From positions 79,561,061 to 79,625,060 of the forward strand of contig OW679203.1 of NCBI GenBank assembly GCA_940337035.1: a DNA stretch of 64,000 nucleotides, written 5' to 3'. Shown here piece by piece: positions 1-12,113 of this stretch. Origin of the DNA: Agriotes lineatus. Lineage: Eukaryota; Arthropoda; Insecta; Coleoptera; Elateridae. Each line of letters opens with the position of its first letter. Within the stretch, counting starts at the first letter, position 1. Below the pieces are notes generated by a model. That model did no database searches. It saw nothing but the letters and a program-made list of their open reading frames with translations, and had not been told where the DNA came from. A program made the translations under genes and the position numbers.

Positions 1-713
1 TTCTCATGCTTCACCAATCTAAACAAAAAAAACGAGCAGATTCATAAAGTTTTATAATTATAAGTATAAATAATAAAAATATATACCAGCAACGGTAAGC
101 AGATTTAATTTCTACTAAGCGGTATTGCAATTATTAAGCGTAATTAAAGGTGCAGGAGGCACAGAAATAGCAATTAAATAATTAATTCCAGGTAAAACAC
201 CCGGTGCAGTACAGCGGAAAATGATAAAGAAATATGATTGCAATTCAAATTCGGAACATTACACATTTCGGAAAACACATATTAAAATCTATGACGCCAG
301 CAAACATCCTAGCGGCTGCGCTGACAAAAAAGGCAGACAGGAGGCTATACTAAAATTGATCGAAGTTGGATTTCAAAAACAGCATTGCAACTTGTATGCT
401 CGTTGTGCTTGATTTTAGTAGATCCCTAATTAAAATTATCAGTGCGATGGATAACATAGCCAAATAAGTTACTTATTCCGAGCGTGGTTGAGAAACCATT
501 GTTATTAACGCATAATTTATCGCAGGCGTAACTGCCTGCAGAGTTAACAGAAATCAACTGAATTTTAGCTAAATGAGCGTGTACTTTCTGCGAGTTTATC
601 TAGATCACTCCGACGTAGGTTTTCACCAGTTTTGAAATCATTTAGATGCAGCCAGGAAATGTTTCGAGTGTCCTGCAGTTCCTAAGTGTATATGTGGTTG
701 CATACTCATTTTT
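1..713. other. AT-rich DNA, no gene seen
   Basis: Flanking DNA upstream of the first LINE. The only open frame, about 63 codons near 221-412, has no recognisable motif and is short enough to be chance. I see no repeat or RNA gene here. Confidence 0.5.
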
Positions 714-724
714 AATTTTTGGGA
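714..724. repeat. 5' target-site duplication of first LINE
   Basis: AATTTTTGGGA, repeated exactly at 5929-5939 after the poly(A) tract. The leading A residues of the 3' copy cannot be told apart from the tail. Confidence 0.8.
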
Positions 725-727
725 GGG

Positions 728-760
728 AGTTCAATATTAGCCGTTCTCGGGATCGGACGT
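728..760 (+). promoter_or_regulatory. Internal LINE promoter with DPE-like motif
   Basis: If transcription starts at the A at 728, the sequence GGACGT at 755-760 falls at +28 to +33 and fits the downstream promoter element consensus RGWYVT. Jockey- and I-type LINEs are known to use TATA-less internal promoters of this kind, which lets a full-length copy carry its own promoter. The start site is inferred from element geometry, not measured. Confidence 0.5.
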
Positions 761-940
761 TCGTGCACTGTGCGGATAGAATCGTTCTGTGAAAAGTGCC
801 CGGCTGTTTAAATTTGATAATACCGTATCATATCGACACAGGTATCCTAAAGTAGCAATTCCTTTAACCGATATCCTTTGTTTCCCGGCTTGCCGGGGAA
901 CGACATTTTAATATTTGTATTGCAAAACCTTACTGTAACA

Positions 941-2176
941 ATGGAAAACTTACTTAATCTAACTCCCAGCCACAGGAGTTTAAAAGAATCCTCAATTAAT
1001 AATGAAAATACTGCCAAGCCATCCTACACAACTGTTACAAAAAAGGCCCCCACAATAACTTACCCTCGCAAAGATCAGGCAATAGTTTTGGAAGCAATGA
1101 ATGGCATACAGCTTAAAGATTACATTTACACGGTTGGAAAACTAGTACAACCAAAAAATATTTTATCAGCCTCAAGGTTATCAAATGGGCGCATTTGTGT
1201 TTATTTGAATTCTAAAGAACTTGCAGACGATTTTATAAATAATCATCGTACATTAAAAATTTTAGATACAGATGTAAGATGCAGAAAACTAATAACCCCA
1301 ACTAAAAAATCAATCATCTCTAATATTTGCCCATCAATAACTAACGAATACTTGGAAAATCTGCTCAGAGATAAAGGAATCAAAATAGTTTCACCAATGT
1401 ACTTCATAAGAGCAGGGTTAACTGATGCGGAATACTCGCACATTTTGAGTTTTCGCAGGTTTGTTTATATATTACCTGAAGAAAATAATCCCATTCCTAA
1501 TTCATTATTGATCAACTTCGATGGAGATGAATATCGTATCTTTTTACAAATAGATGAAATGAAATGTTTCAAATGTCAGCAGATCGGACATAACTCGCTA
1601 AATTGTAAGTCACCACTGCAACTAAGCATAATGACAAGTAATGCAAACAAACGTCCACTGCAAAGTACAAGTGCCGAATCAACACCTATCACGCAAGATA
1701 AAAACAACGAAACCACTCCTATGGAGCAGAGTAACGACGGTCAAAATCAAATACACACGCGGGTAGAGCCAGTCACTATTAATATCCCCGTTAAGCGAAA
1801 AAAATCGAAGAAAACAAAGACGGAAGAAGAAAATCAACTAACCTGGGAAGATATGTTACAACCAATCCAACAGCAGCTACTGAATGAACCCACTCAGTAT
1901 AAGTTTAATTACGATGAATTCAAAATTTTCTTTGATAAAGTAAGCAAATCTGAAAATCCACTGGAAACCGCTAAAACATTTTCAGATGACGTCGACGATC
2001 TTGTAACAACTCTGAAAGATTTATATAATCTTCTTAGACACCGCAGGGCAAAGTACAGGTTTACTAGAATTATATCAAACATCAGAAAGATACAATATAA
2101 AGAAAACTTTCCCGACGATTACATGACCAGCACATCGACTACCTCACGCATAGAAGATCCTAACATTACAGACTAA
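941..2176 (+). CDS. LINE ORF1 protein, gag-like with zinc knuckle
   Basis: Nucleic-acid-binding ORF1 of the I-clade-like LINE, expected to bind the element RNA and form the ribonucleoprotein. I start it at the ATG at 941, which sits in the good context AACAATGG. An open frame extends 21 codons further upstream, but only to a TTG at 878. One zinc knuckle (CX2CX4HX4C; C, C, H, C at residues 209, 212, 217 and 222 from this start) is visible in CFKCQQIGHNSLNC. The N-terminal half before the knuckle has the globular style of I-type ORF1 proteins. The C-terminal part has a Lys-rich stretch (KRKKSKKTK) and then acidic and polar sequence. The frame is uninterrupted. ORF2 begins 9 nt after its stop, which suggests reinitiation or coupled translation. 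Confidence 0.85.
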   Translation: MENLLNLTPSHRSLKESSINNENTAKPSYTTVTKKAPTITYPRKDQAIVLEAMNGIQLKDYIYTVGKLVQPKNILSASRLSNGRICVYLNSKELADDFINNHRTLKILDTDVRCRKLITPTKKSIISNICPSITNEYLENLLRDKGIKIVSPMYFIRAGLTDAEYSHILSFRRFVYILPEENNPIPNSLLINFDGDEYRIFLQIDEMKCFKCQQIGHNSLNCKSPLQLSIMTSNANKRPLQSTSAESTPITQDKNNETTPMEQSNDGQNQIHTRVEPVTINIPVKRKKSKKTKTEEENQLTWEDMLQPIQQQLLNEPTQYKFNYDEFKIFFDKVSKSENPLETAKTFSDDVDDLVTTLKDLYNLLRHRRAKYRFTRIISNIRKIQYKENFPDDYMTSTSTTSRIEDPNITD

Positions 2177-2185
2177 GATACCTAC

Positions 2186-5100
2186 ATGGCTAAAATAATC
2201 CAATTCAATTGCAACGGGTTTTATAGGCACCTACCAGAAATTCAGTTACTTATATCTAATTATCAACCTAATATAATATGTTTACAAGAGACGCATTTCA
2301 AACCAACAATGTTGGGGGCATTAAAAGGTTTCAACACGTATAGTAAATGTCGACAACACTATCACCATGCCAGTGGTGGAGTAACTATCCATGTTAAAGA
2401 AGATGTCCATTCACAAAACTTGTCCATAAACACAACTTTAGAAGCAATCGCAGTACAAGTGTTTCTACCGAAAAAAATAACAATTTGCAACGTCTACCTG
2501 CCACCAGATAGTGCAATTGAATTAAAAGAGTTAGAAGATCTACTAGCACAGTTGCCTGAGTTATATATTTTAGTTGGAGATTTTAACGCTCACAATACTA
2601 TCTGGGGAAGTAAAAGCACTGACCGAAGGGGAAGAATCCTTGAGAAGATGCTGGATATAGATACAGTTTCCTTACTAAACGATGGTAGTTATACGCATTG
2701 GTGTAGCAGATCCAACAGTTTCTCAGCTATTGATTTATCCATTTGCCATCCAAGACTACAACCAGATCTTCAGTGGGAAGTGATAAAGGACCTACATGGA
2801 AGTGATCACTTCCCAATTGTTATAAGTACTGCTTATACTCCTAATTTTGTTACCTATCCTGAGAAATGGAACATGACAAAGGCGAACTGGAACCATTTCG
2901 AAGAATACCTTCTAACACACGGCTTAACTTTTTCTAAAAACACGAACATCGATTTATCAACGAATGATATCACAGCTTCGATAATAAATGCCGCAAAGGT
3001 GTCTATACCTGTTAAACAGACTATACATTCTTCAGGGAGGAAGGTGGCATGGTGGAATAATGCTTGCAAGGTAGCCATAAGAAATAAAAAAAGAGCTTTT
3101 AACAGATATCGCCGCGAACCTAATATAGACAACTTAATACAATTTAAAAAATTGAGAGCCATAGCCAGGATAACCATCAGAAATAGCAAAACAGAATCAT
3201 GGAAACACTACATTGATTCCATAAGCGCTTCCACAACCAACAAAGAAATGTGGGAAAAAATTAAAAAAATCTCAGGAAAAGAAAATAGCTTCAGAATACC
3301 TGCACTAAACATTGGTAATAGCATAAGTACCGAACACCGTCAGATAGTAAATCACTTATGTGACACATTCGCTAATATTTCAAGTACATCAAATTACAAG
3401 GATAATTTTCAAGAATATAAACAGCAACTCGAAGCTCAAGGCATTACTATCCCACCTGGTGACAACGAATCATACAACATAGAGTTTAACATGAAGGAAT
3501 TGGATCATGCACTAGCCCAGTGCAACGATAGCTGTCCCGGGCCTGATACAATTCATTACAAAATGCTACAACACCTGCCTAATCCATCCAAAGTCATCCT
3601 GTTGAGCTTTTATAACCATATATGGGTATCTAAACAATTTCCTCATTCCTGGAAAACATCCATTGTGTTTCCACTGTTGAAACAAGGTAAAGATAAGCTT
3701 CTTCCCGAAAGCTACCGTCCCATTTCCCTAACAAGTACCGTATGTAAAATATTAGAACGCATGGTAAGCAACCGTTTACGGTGGTACCTTGAAACGCAGA
3801 AATGCATATCACCCCTCCAGAGCGGATTCCGACAAGGTAGATCAACCCTAGACAATATTGCACGCTTGGAAGTCGACATAAAGAATGGATTGGTCATTAA
3901 AGAAGACACTGTTGCAATATTCTTGGACATTCACAAGGCCTATGACACTGTATGGACAAGAAAGATCGTTCTAACTCTTCTTAATTGGGGATTACGAGGA
4001 GAAGCAGTTCACTTTATATTGAACTTTCTTACAGGTAGAAAGTTTTTCGTGAGGATAGGTAGTACGGACTCTGTAATAAAATAACAAGAAAATGGCATCC
4101 CTCAGGGGTCCGTGCTTAGTGTACTTCTATTTACTATTGCTATAAACGACATTGCCACCAATGTAAAAACTCCTGTGAGATGTCTCCAGTATGCAGATGA
4201 TTTAGTCATATACTGTACAGACCAAGACATTAAAAACATACAACAACAGCTACAAATAGCACTAAACCAACTACAAAAATGGAGCGAACTGAACGGCTTT
4301 AAATTTTCAACCCAAAAAACAAGATGTCTTCAATTTTCGAATAAGCGAACACCAGAAAATCCGGATCTGCAATTAAATGGCCAACAACTGCAGTATACAG
4401 AAGAGTTCCGTTACCTAGGAATTATCTTTGACAGGAAGTTAAATTGGGTATCGCATATTCAAGATCTTAGAAACAGATGTAGAAAATCATTGGACCTTAT
4501 GAAAACGGTTTCCTGTAATAACTGGGGTGGAAATCAAGATGTTCTCCTGAAGATGTTCGATGCCTTGATCAGATCTAAACTCGAATACTGTAGTTGTATT
4601 ATCGGTGGTGCAAACCCGAATTTACTTAAAACTTATACAGTATATAATAATGGTCTAAGAATTGCATCGGGGGCCCATCGAACAAGCCCAGTACTGAGCA
4701 TCTACAGTATCACCGGCCATCCTCCTCCCGACATAAGAAGAGACCAACAACTATTGAACTATGTTACATCAGTTTTGGCAAATAAAGACCATTTAAATTA
4801 CCAAATAACGATCAGCCCGCAATACCAGAATTCTTACAATACAAAACCCAAATTTATTCCTCCCTTTAATGTCCGGGCAAAGAAATCCCTAGATAATATC
4901 CACCAAAACGTGAATCTTTATTCAAACAAACAGTTAAGAACCCCCTGGACAATCCCAACCCCCGACATATATTTGGACCTAGCCAAATTCCCTAAACACA
5001 ACACACCTAGAATACAATACAAGACATTGTTAGCTGAGATACTGTCACGATTTCCCGATTACCTCCCAATATATACAGACGGATCAAAAACAGATACCGG

Positions 5101-5864
5101 TACTGGGTGTGCAATTGTGTGTGCGAACTTTCAAAAAACCTTTAAACTTAGCAACTACTCGTCAGTGTTTAGTGCAGAACTATACGCGATTAACAAGGCA
5201 CTTGATTTTATAAAAACCGCTGACCAACTAAAGTTCGTGATACTCTCCGATTCTTTAAGTGCAGTGCTATCCCTGAAAGAACTATATTCTAGTAACCCAT
5301 ACGTACAAAAAATACACGATGTGCTGTTCGAGATACAAAACAATAAATATATAAAATTCATCTGGATACCTTCACATATAGGCATAATTGGGAATCACAT
5401 GGCTGATACAAAGGCTAAAGAAGCTACCACAAACATAGTACTAGATGATCCAACAGTTAGTGCCCCAGATATGAAATGCCTAAATAAACGTAATCTTCTA
5501 CTTAAATGGAACAACTATTGGATGTCGCGAACGAATAATAAACTCCGGATGATTAAAGACAACCCAGGCCTGGTCCTCCCCATCCCTGAGTCGAAAACTG
5601 GAAGTGGGTCTATCAAGACTGAGGATAGGACACACGAGAACTACTCACGACTACCTTTTACAACGTGATGACCACCCCGTTTGTGACGTTTGTCAAACCA
5701 ACCTAACTGTTTCACATATTATCCTATATTGTACCAAATATTCAAGAGCAAGAAATGCAGTTCAACTTAGCGAAGATCTAAAATCAATATTGGGAATAGA
5801 CAATAATGAAATAAAAAAACTGATCGTGTTCTTAAAATCAACTAACATAGGAAATAGATTGTAA
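2186..5864 (+). pseudogene. LINE ORF2: endonuclease-RT-RNase H, broken
   Basis: Replication enzyme of the I-clade-like LINE, which nicks the target and reverse-transcribes the RNA in place. In order: an AP-like endonuclease over about the first 220 residues (CLQETHF, GDFNAHNTIWGS, GSDHFPI); reverse transcriptase (ESYRPISLTS, FLDIHKAYDTV, IPQGSVLS, active site QYADDLVIYC); RNase H (IYTDGSK, FSAELYAINKA, ILSDSLSA, HMADTKAKEA); and a C-terminal Cys/His cluster (CDVC then HIILYC). Two lesions are visible. A TAA at 4082-4084 interrupts the frame just before the IPQGS motif, with the same frame continuing after it. A frameshift lies near 5595-5606, after which the end of the protein is read in another frame to 5864. 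All catalytic motifs remain, so inactivation looks fairly recent. Confidence 0.9.
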
Positions 5865-5928
5865 ACTTTAATTAGTGCCAAAGACCTTAGTTGTTGAGGC
5901 ACTATAAAACTAAATTAAAAAAAAAAAA

Positions 5929-5939
5929 AATTTTTGGGA
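5929..5939. repeat. 3' target-site duplication of first LINE
   Basis: Exact partner of 714-724. It directly follows the element's A-rich tail and marks the 3' insertion boundary. Confidence 0.8.
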
Positions 5940-8427
5940 TGTTTTGGAAAAACCTTGAATTTTTAGGGGATTAAAATAGATTGTGAGCACGATTTCCGGC
6001 GACCATTTTATGCCTCTGATTTTTGGTGTGATTGTTTCTGGGTGATGTAGCTGATTTTCCCTACAATTTTGCTGCATGCAGATCTACGATTCCAGAATTA
6101 TTATGTAAATCGTCGTTTACCAGCAAGAAATTCTGTGTGAGATTGCTAGAATGAAGCCAGTTATACTGGAATTATAATTTATTTCTGCAAGATCACTTAA
6201 GTATGGCCACCCTTCGGCTTTGGTATGTTTTTTGTCGTTCCGTCTGAACACCGATTTCGATGTGTCATTTTAGGCTTTTTTCGTTTTGCTCGTACCATAT
6301 TCTGCATATATTCCCCATTCGACTGTGATGTCGCTTGCTAAAACACCTGGAGGACCGAGTTTTATACTGTTCTGAATCCCTCACTTCGTGTGGCTATTCC
6401 CGAAGCTTGAACCACAAGATCTTTCCCCAGTGTGATAGCTGGAGAATAGCCTGCTACATCTAATTCATCTTTCTTCGCGTAAGTCAAAGTATTGCAACAC
6501 CAAATGCAGCATGTGACCAAATATTTCGGGGCAGCACCGAGCGTTTCATTGCGACATCCAGACGCCACGGGGCAATAAAGAATGCGATAAGCTGGCTACG
6601 GCATTGCAACCGGTGCAGGAAACATATCTAGCTTTAAAACATGTGTAAATAAAATTGAACCGATGCCCCCAAACAGCCTGCGAACGTTGGTATTTAAAAT
6701 GGGCAGAAATAAGCATCGTACGGAGTGAAATTTTGAACTAAAAATGCGGAAAGCACAAGATTCGGGAAATTGTTCTTACAACCTAACAATTCATATATGT
6801 TGTTCATATCCTCCGTGCTGACAGGTATAAGCAAGCCCTCTAAACGTATCACGTTTTGTGAAAAAAAGGCATATCTAAAACGCAATTTTTTGAGAAACGG
6901 TTGGATTTGGGACAATCAGAATAGGTCAAAACTATGCATTTTTAGTTTACGGTGATTGGAATCAGGCTTCTCAAATATTAACAAACACCTGATAACCTAG
7001 TAATACTTGATGACTGAATTGTTGAAACCCTAAAAGGATTATCAGCAAACGACTCATTTCATTCATATGTAGATGGATTTGGCTGAATAGTGTTGTGTAA
7101 GCAACCCAGTGCTGATCTATGCAAATCATGCTGAGTTGCTATTCCGATACATTTTTGGGCCAATGTCCATTTAACATAAAGCTTAACCTTCCATACTAAC
7201 GTATCATGGCTTCAAAAGTAGATCTCGTCATCTGTACATAGCACCTACTTGGATGAGTAAAAATTGAAATAGAGTTAAGTAGAATCGTTGCCTGGAGAAA
7301 CGTCCGATATTGTGCATGATTATTAGAGCAATTTCTTAATAAAGAATTGTAGACTAGCAAAAATTGCTAATTTTTGTGGTGGTGAATAAAAATCAAAAGC
7401 AATGTGTTTAGTCAATTGTTCAAAATCCTTAAGTGATAGTTTACCAGAAGCTGCAAGTACATGCCACATATTTACTAACACTATTCGAGTAGATTTTCAA
7501 TAGCAAACAGCTAAGCGTGTGCCTGACCGTTCCGTGATATAGTACTGTGACCGCTAACCGATTAACTCTCAGATTTCAAATAATTTTTGTGTACTTGATT
7601 TGAGGTTATTACCAATAAATACATAATTACTGTTTACAAAAAATTCTACAAATGAATACTATGCAGCTTGCCTGATATGGCCTTAGCTTCGAAGGCTATA
7701 TACTGCCAACTTTCGCCAATAACCCAATACCGAATACATCCAAAGTAGTAATTACAGTCTGCAACAACAAGTGGCTTCGAATTTCAACAATTTCAACTTC
7801 CACAAACTTCAAATAGTGCACAACTATTCTAAAATGCAATTGCAATCTCCCATAATGGGCCGCTTTACTGTACACCTTAACATTTTTACACAAAATTTAT
7901 TCTCTTAGAACTTTAAAATGCAACCGATACTAACCGAATATCATATGAATGGTCTGACGCCGTCAGAGTCAATTTCAAAGAATTTTTTTTAGCAAGACGG
8001 AAAACGAAAGTGGTTAACACGAAAACTTCCAAATCTAAATTAGGAAACGACACATGATTCACCCATGACCTCAAATTCCAACAGTCGGTTTACAGATATT
8101 TTGCCCCCCCCCCCCCTATTCGAGTTGGTCATCTGAGAAATTCGTAATTTTTCTTCTCTGACTAACCCTAACAACTTTCAATCTGGACGGTGCTATCCAA
8201 CGGATATGCTGCTAGCAAAACAACAACACTCTGCCAGCTGTCAATGTAGATGTAAGATTGTTTATGAATGTAATCATGTGAGTTTCAGAAAAAGGGCATC
8301 GTATTTGCAAGTGATTCGGTCATACTAAAGGTGCACAATTCAAGTCTCATACGCTAAGAAACGGCTATAATTAAATATTTAGCCTCCTCAGGGCGTTTGT
8401 GAAGCAACGCGGCGGTGGCTGGTTAAT
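5940..8427. other. No gene recognised; contains a C13 tract
   Basis: AT-rich DNA with scattered short open frames, the longest about 73 codons near 6694-6915, none with a recognisable motif. A homopolymer of 13 C lies at 8104-8116. I see no RNA gene or clear repeat structure. Confidence 0.5.
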
Positions 8428-8438
8428 ATTAGATTATA
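8428..8438. repeat. SINE target-site duplication, left copy
   Basis: ATTAGATTATA, exact match to 8827-8837 on the other side of the SINE. Confidence 0.8.
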
Positions 8439-8826
8439 ATTGTATTGCATTTTATTGTATTATCATTTAACCTCTTTCTACCTAATGGTGTAAAGGCTTT
8501 CGCTTTGTACGCTTGCGTCTAGCGGTGCAGTGTTCAACTTGGCCCGGGTTTGAGCTACAAAGTGGGAGCGAGCCTTTTGAGCTTGCGCAGCAACCATTGC
8601 GTCAAGTGTGTGTCTTGGTAGGGTGTTGGCCTTGTTACTCTATCTCTTAGGTCAGTGGTTCTAGGCAAAGCACAGTTAATTTGTTGCCCAACTGTATTAG
8701 GTCTCATCGGATCCGATAGTGATCGCCAAAGCTGCGGAAAAATTTAGACCACCGTGGGATTTAAACCGGGGACTTTCTTAACGCAAGCCTAACGCAGCTC
8801 CACCAGCTGCGCCATGCGGCTTACTC
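8439..8826 (-). mobile_element. tRNA-derived SINE
   Basis: Short retroposon of about 388 bp with its 5' head at the high-coordinate end. On the minus strand it opens with a tRNA-like segment. TGGCGCAGCTGG (plus-strand 8803-8814) is a perfect match to the Pol III A box, and GGTTTAAATCC (8757-8767) is a one-transition B box. The body then runs about 300 bp to an AT-rich tail with AATAC-like repeats near 8440-8470. An 11-bp direct repeat, ATTAGATTATA, flanks it at 8428-8438 and 8827-8837. SINEs depend on a partner LINE for movement; which LINE is not clear from this copy. No second full copy was seen in the window. Confidence 0.85.
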
Positions 8827-8837
8827 ATTAGATTATA
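8827..8837. repeat. SINE target-site duplication, right copy
   Basis: Exact partner of 8428-8438, directly next to the tRNA-like head. Confidence 0.8.
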
Positions 8838-10670
8838 TTTTTAGTTTGTATTTCTGTGAGGTATTAAGCAGTCAACAGTCGCAGCTGCTTTACCTGTGTT
8901 CAGTTCTTTCGATTGTAAGCAACTAGCAGGAGGTTTATCATATACATCAAAGATAAGTTCCTGTTGAAAGGAGTCCTTGAGCACACCGGTTAAAGAAGTG
9001 GTCGATCCCTGTTCCGCGCTTTGATAAACCGATATTGACTACAAATGGAGAAGCGCATGACGCAGCTGAATGTGACTAATTAATATTATTAGGAACTGAC
9101 AACCTATAACTGAAGGAAACCCACCTTTTTCTCCATTGTCCCTGACCGGGGTAAATTTTGCAAGGTTAAATAACTAATGGTTGGGGATTGTAATCGTCAA
9201 AAGCAATCATATTCAAAATATTAGGTTATGTTTATTGTACGTCGTAATATTTAAGTGTTTGGTTCTGTAACAACCCAAAGCCGATTGCGAATCCGACCAT
9301 AGACTTCTATTAGCCTAATTCGCACTAAAGCTATATACAACGCAAAAGTCAAGCATTTCAAGACAATTATATATTTTTGCACCAGTATTTTTTTCAAAAC
9401 CCTAAGAAAATGGAGTATGCTTATACCACCGCCCTCCAAACCTTTTTGATTGTATTTCTAAGGTAACAAACATTAGTATAGCATATCCCTGATATATAAC
9501 TCGATGCCTCCTCTAACGAAAAATAAGTCATTATCTGCATTTAAATAGAAAATACTGTTTGAAGATTTGAAAATAAAGTCTACATGAGCTTCAGATAGAA
9601 CAAGACGTAGAAGGCCAGAAAGTTCTTTGTGCTTGTAAAGAGCACAGTGATTGTGCTGAATAAATAGCAGCCCCTTTAACGAATTATGACGAGGAAACCT
9701 TTTCCGTCTGCTTGTGTGGTATAGGCCACCACCGTACTTAATAAATACATTTTTAAGATGAGAAATTAAAAAATAAAATAAACAAATAAAAATTTAAAAT
9801 ATTAAAAGAACCCTAAGAGAATCAATGAAAAATGAAGATAAATAAAAGAATAGAACATTATGCTGCTCGTCCTAAACAGAGACCAAATGTGAAGGGAAGA
9901 TTGTTATTCCGTATTTGTTTAGGATTTTCCATTCGGTCAATTGGTTGTCGAGAAACTTTACCGTCGGGGCATTTTTCAGTCGAGGAGTCTTTTGTCGATG
10001 GATTGTAGTCGGGGAATCTTCCTTCGGTAAAAATTCGCGGGGAATTTTTCGATACCGAGCTTCGATACAGCACCCCATACCATCACTGACTAACTGTTTT
10101 GAAAATTGTTAAGGGTTGCAACAGCTTGAGACTTTCAGCAAGATATACATATTGCAATGGTTAGTGCCTTGTGTTTGTAATATTATAATGAAATAAATAG
10201 CAATTACCACTACCTGAAAATATTCTTTTATTTAGGTCAAATTTCGACTGATTAAAAATACTTACTGGGTTCGTTAATTATTTATAAAGTAAACAATAGT
10301 GTGCCCTTTATTATATTTCATCCATCTGCAATTTAATCTTACAGAGGCTAGCTGGGTAAAGCAAGAAGACTCGTACCTCAGTAAATTCGTGTGATACGCC
10401 ACTGGAATATAAATTTAACTCGAACGTGCAGGCGGTATTGCTGTAAAAACCCTATTACAAATCGGTATATTTGGTGCGATCCGTTTTTGTAATTTAAACT
10501 ACTAAAAGAAGTTTTATGAGCGATTTATCGGGTAAATTTCTCATCTGTTTGAAGGCAAAAGCCTCCACTTCGTTGTTACAACATTAATTTGTTTTTGGAG
10601 CGTCAGGATTAACATAACCTCAAACTTGATTATGGCAGTTACTGGATATTTGGTTGTTAATGGAAGCTTA
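8838..10670. other. No gene recognised; GTCG-rich patch
   Basis: Mostly AT-rich. From about 9940 to 10070 the plus strand repeats a loose GTCGRGGA-like motif five or more times (GTCGAGAAAC, GTCGGGGCAT, GTCGAGGAGT, GTCGATGGAT, GTCGGGGAAT). Overlapping short open frames there are a by-product of the patch. The spacing is irregular, so I do not call a satellite. Confidence 0.4.
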
Positions 10671-10674
10671 ACTC

Positions 10675-12109
10675 TGTAACGTTCCGCTTATGAATTTAAA
10701 TTCTAAGGATACTTGAAACGTATTTGGAATTCAATTCTCCGCCTTATCAAACGTTTGCATCTCGATGCCGTGCCAAGAAGCGATAGCACGGACCAGTAGC
10801 CGCTGCGCGGACAGTTAGGATTGTACGTAGGAGTGTTTTTCCCCCGCCGCCACATTGGGGAGCGCGAGCGCCGACCGGGAGCCGCTAAACATATAAAAAG
10901 GAGCACATGGCAGCTCCCAAAAGAGATGCCATTCTAGGGTCCTCCAATAAGCCTTCTCCCAATCCAACTGAAACGATTACTCTTTTGCCCTGTGCAGGTT
11001 ACTGTCTAAGCAAAGGAGAAATCGGCTAAAAGGTTCTTACGGTGCTGGTATGGTTACTGTCAGTCCGTGAGAACATACCGATAACCTGGAGGTCCTTATC
11101 AAACCCGTCCACCGTCATTAATTTTTAGGCAGAGACCGCGGCTCCGTAATTAATCCCCCTCCCCCCGCACCCCGTGTAACCAGACCGCTGTTAGTTAAAG
11201 GCCCAAACCGCGGAATTTGTAAACTAACTTTCCTGTAATCCGTTGAACGAAATCACCGCCACCGTCCAGTCCGAGACCCGAGCGCGCATATTAATTGCGT
11301 CCGCGAAAGCCGCATTTCGATTGTATTAATTTGCCCGAGTTTTGAAACACCTGAAAGTTGTCAACATCCCGTCGCCGCCAGGCTGGACACATACAGAGAT
11401 TATGCGATAAGGGACTCACCTGTAAGAGCTACCGCCAACATCCTGGGAGCATTCCAGAAGCCCCCTGAAGGAGGTTTCTGCACTGCTGCAATCCGCAGTT
11501 CGAGGCCGCAAATTCGCTCGAACATCAAAATCTCCGAGAGCCCAGCCGCTGCATATTTTCAAGCGGCGATTGCCCGCGAACAGCATCGCGGCACCAGCCA
11601 AGTTCCGCGAACTGGCCGCAAGCTCGCACAACACTCCTAGCTAGCAGGTAAACTCCCGAAATCCATTTATTAACCTGGAGCGTTTGCAGCAGCTACCGTT
11701 GTAAAAAAATCTCAACTGGTGCATGCGGCCGATGAACTTCTCTCCGAAGTCGATGCGCGAAGCAGCTGATGCGCGGGCCGATCCACTCCGGGACATCGCC
11801 CAGGGGCGTAGCGTCCACTAGGCCGGCGCATTCCACGAGACGGCTCCGCTTCCGTGCTGCAGCCCTACCGGCGACCAGGAGCAACCCTTGTTGACGCAAC
11901 TACCCTCTCGTTTGTAATATACATTGCATTTTGTTATTTTCATTTGTAAATGTAATTAGTTAAAGACATTATATTTAATTTTAAATAATCACCAAGTGGT
12001 ATTGTTGATCTATGCCCTATTCGAGCTATTTGAACGTATTCTCCGACTTAGAGCATATCCGAGGTATTAAAGTAAATTAAAGTATTCCCAATAAAGGCGG
12101 GATATTACA
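10675..12109 (+). mobile_element. Solo LTR, Ty3/gypsy-like
   Basis: A single long terminal repeat of 1435 bp, beginning TGTAACG and ending GATATTACA, flanked by the 4-bp repeat ACTC at 10671-10674 and 12110-12113. It has a TATA box (ATATAAAAAG, 10891-10900) and a poly(A) signal AATAAA at 12090-12095 close to its end. Its ends and TATA region resemble the LTRs at 25.5-29.9 kb, so the two families are related, but the middle differs. The interior is notably GC-rich compared with the surroundings. No internal region or second LTR follows, so it is most simply the product of recombination between two LTRs. Open frames within it (for example 11416-11634 and 11693-11899, minus strand) are composition effects. 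Confidence 0.8.
10891..10900 (+). promoter_or_regulatory. TATA box of the solo LTR
   Basis: ATATAAAAAG about 216 bp into the LTR, the expected position for the U3/R promoter. The 25.5 kb LTR has an equivalent CATATAAAAG at a similar depth. Confidence 0.6.
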
Positions 12110-12113
12110 ACTC

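Larger units (their letters stand above)
725..5930 (+). mobile_element. I-clade-like LINE, near full length
   Basis: Non-LTR retrotransposon with the I-type plan: 5' UTR, ORF1 with a CCHC zinc knuckle, then ORF2 with AP endonuclease, reverse transcriptase, RNase H and a C-terminal Cys/His cluster. It ends in a short poly(A) run. An 11-bp direct repeat, AATTTTTGGGA, lies at 714-724 and again at 5929-5939, fitting a target-site duplication and setting both ends. The copy is full length at the 5' side, since about 215 bp of UTR precede ORF1. ORF2 carries one stop and one frameshift, so the copy is probably dead for its own movement. RNase H after the RT is known for the I, R1, LOA and related clades; assignment to I/Nimb is inferred from ORF layout and protein style and is not tested. 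Confidence 0.9.

Noticed and set aside
8104..8116. Poly-C tracts here and at 20.3, 47.9 and 48.0 kb as signals
   Set aside because: Simple homopolymers; two of them belong to a hAT-like MITE. Length may also be affected by sequencing error.
11416..11899. Arg- and Ala-rich minus-strand frames
   Set aside because: They sit inside the GC-rich solo LTR and reflect base composition.
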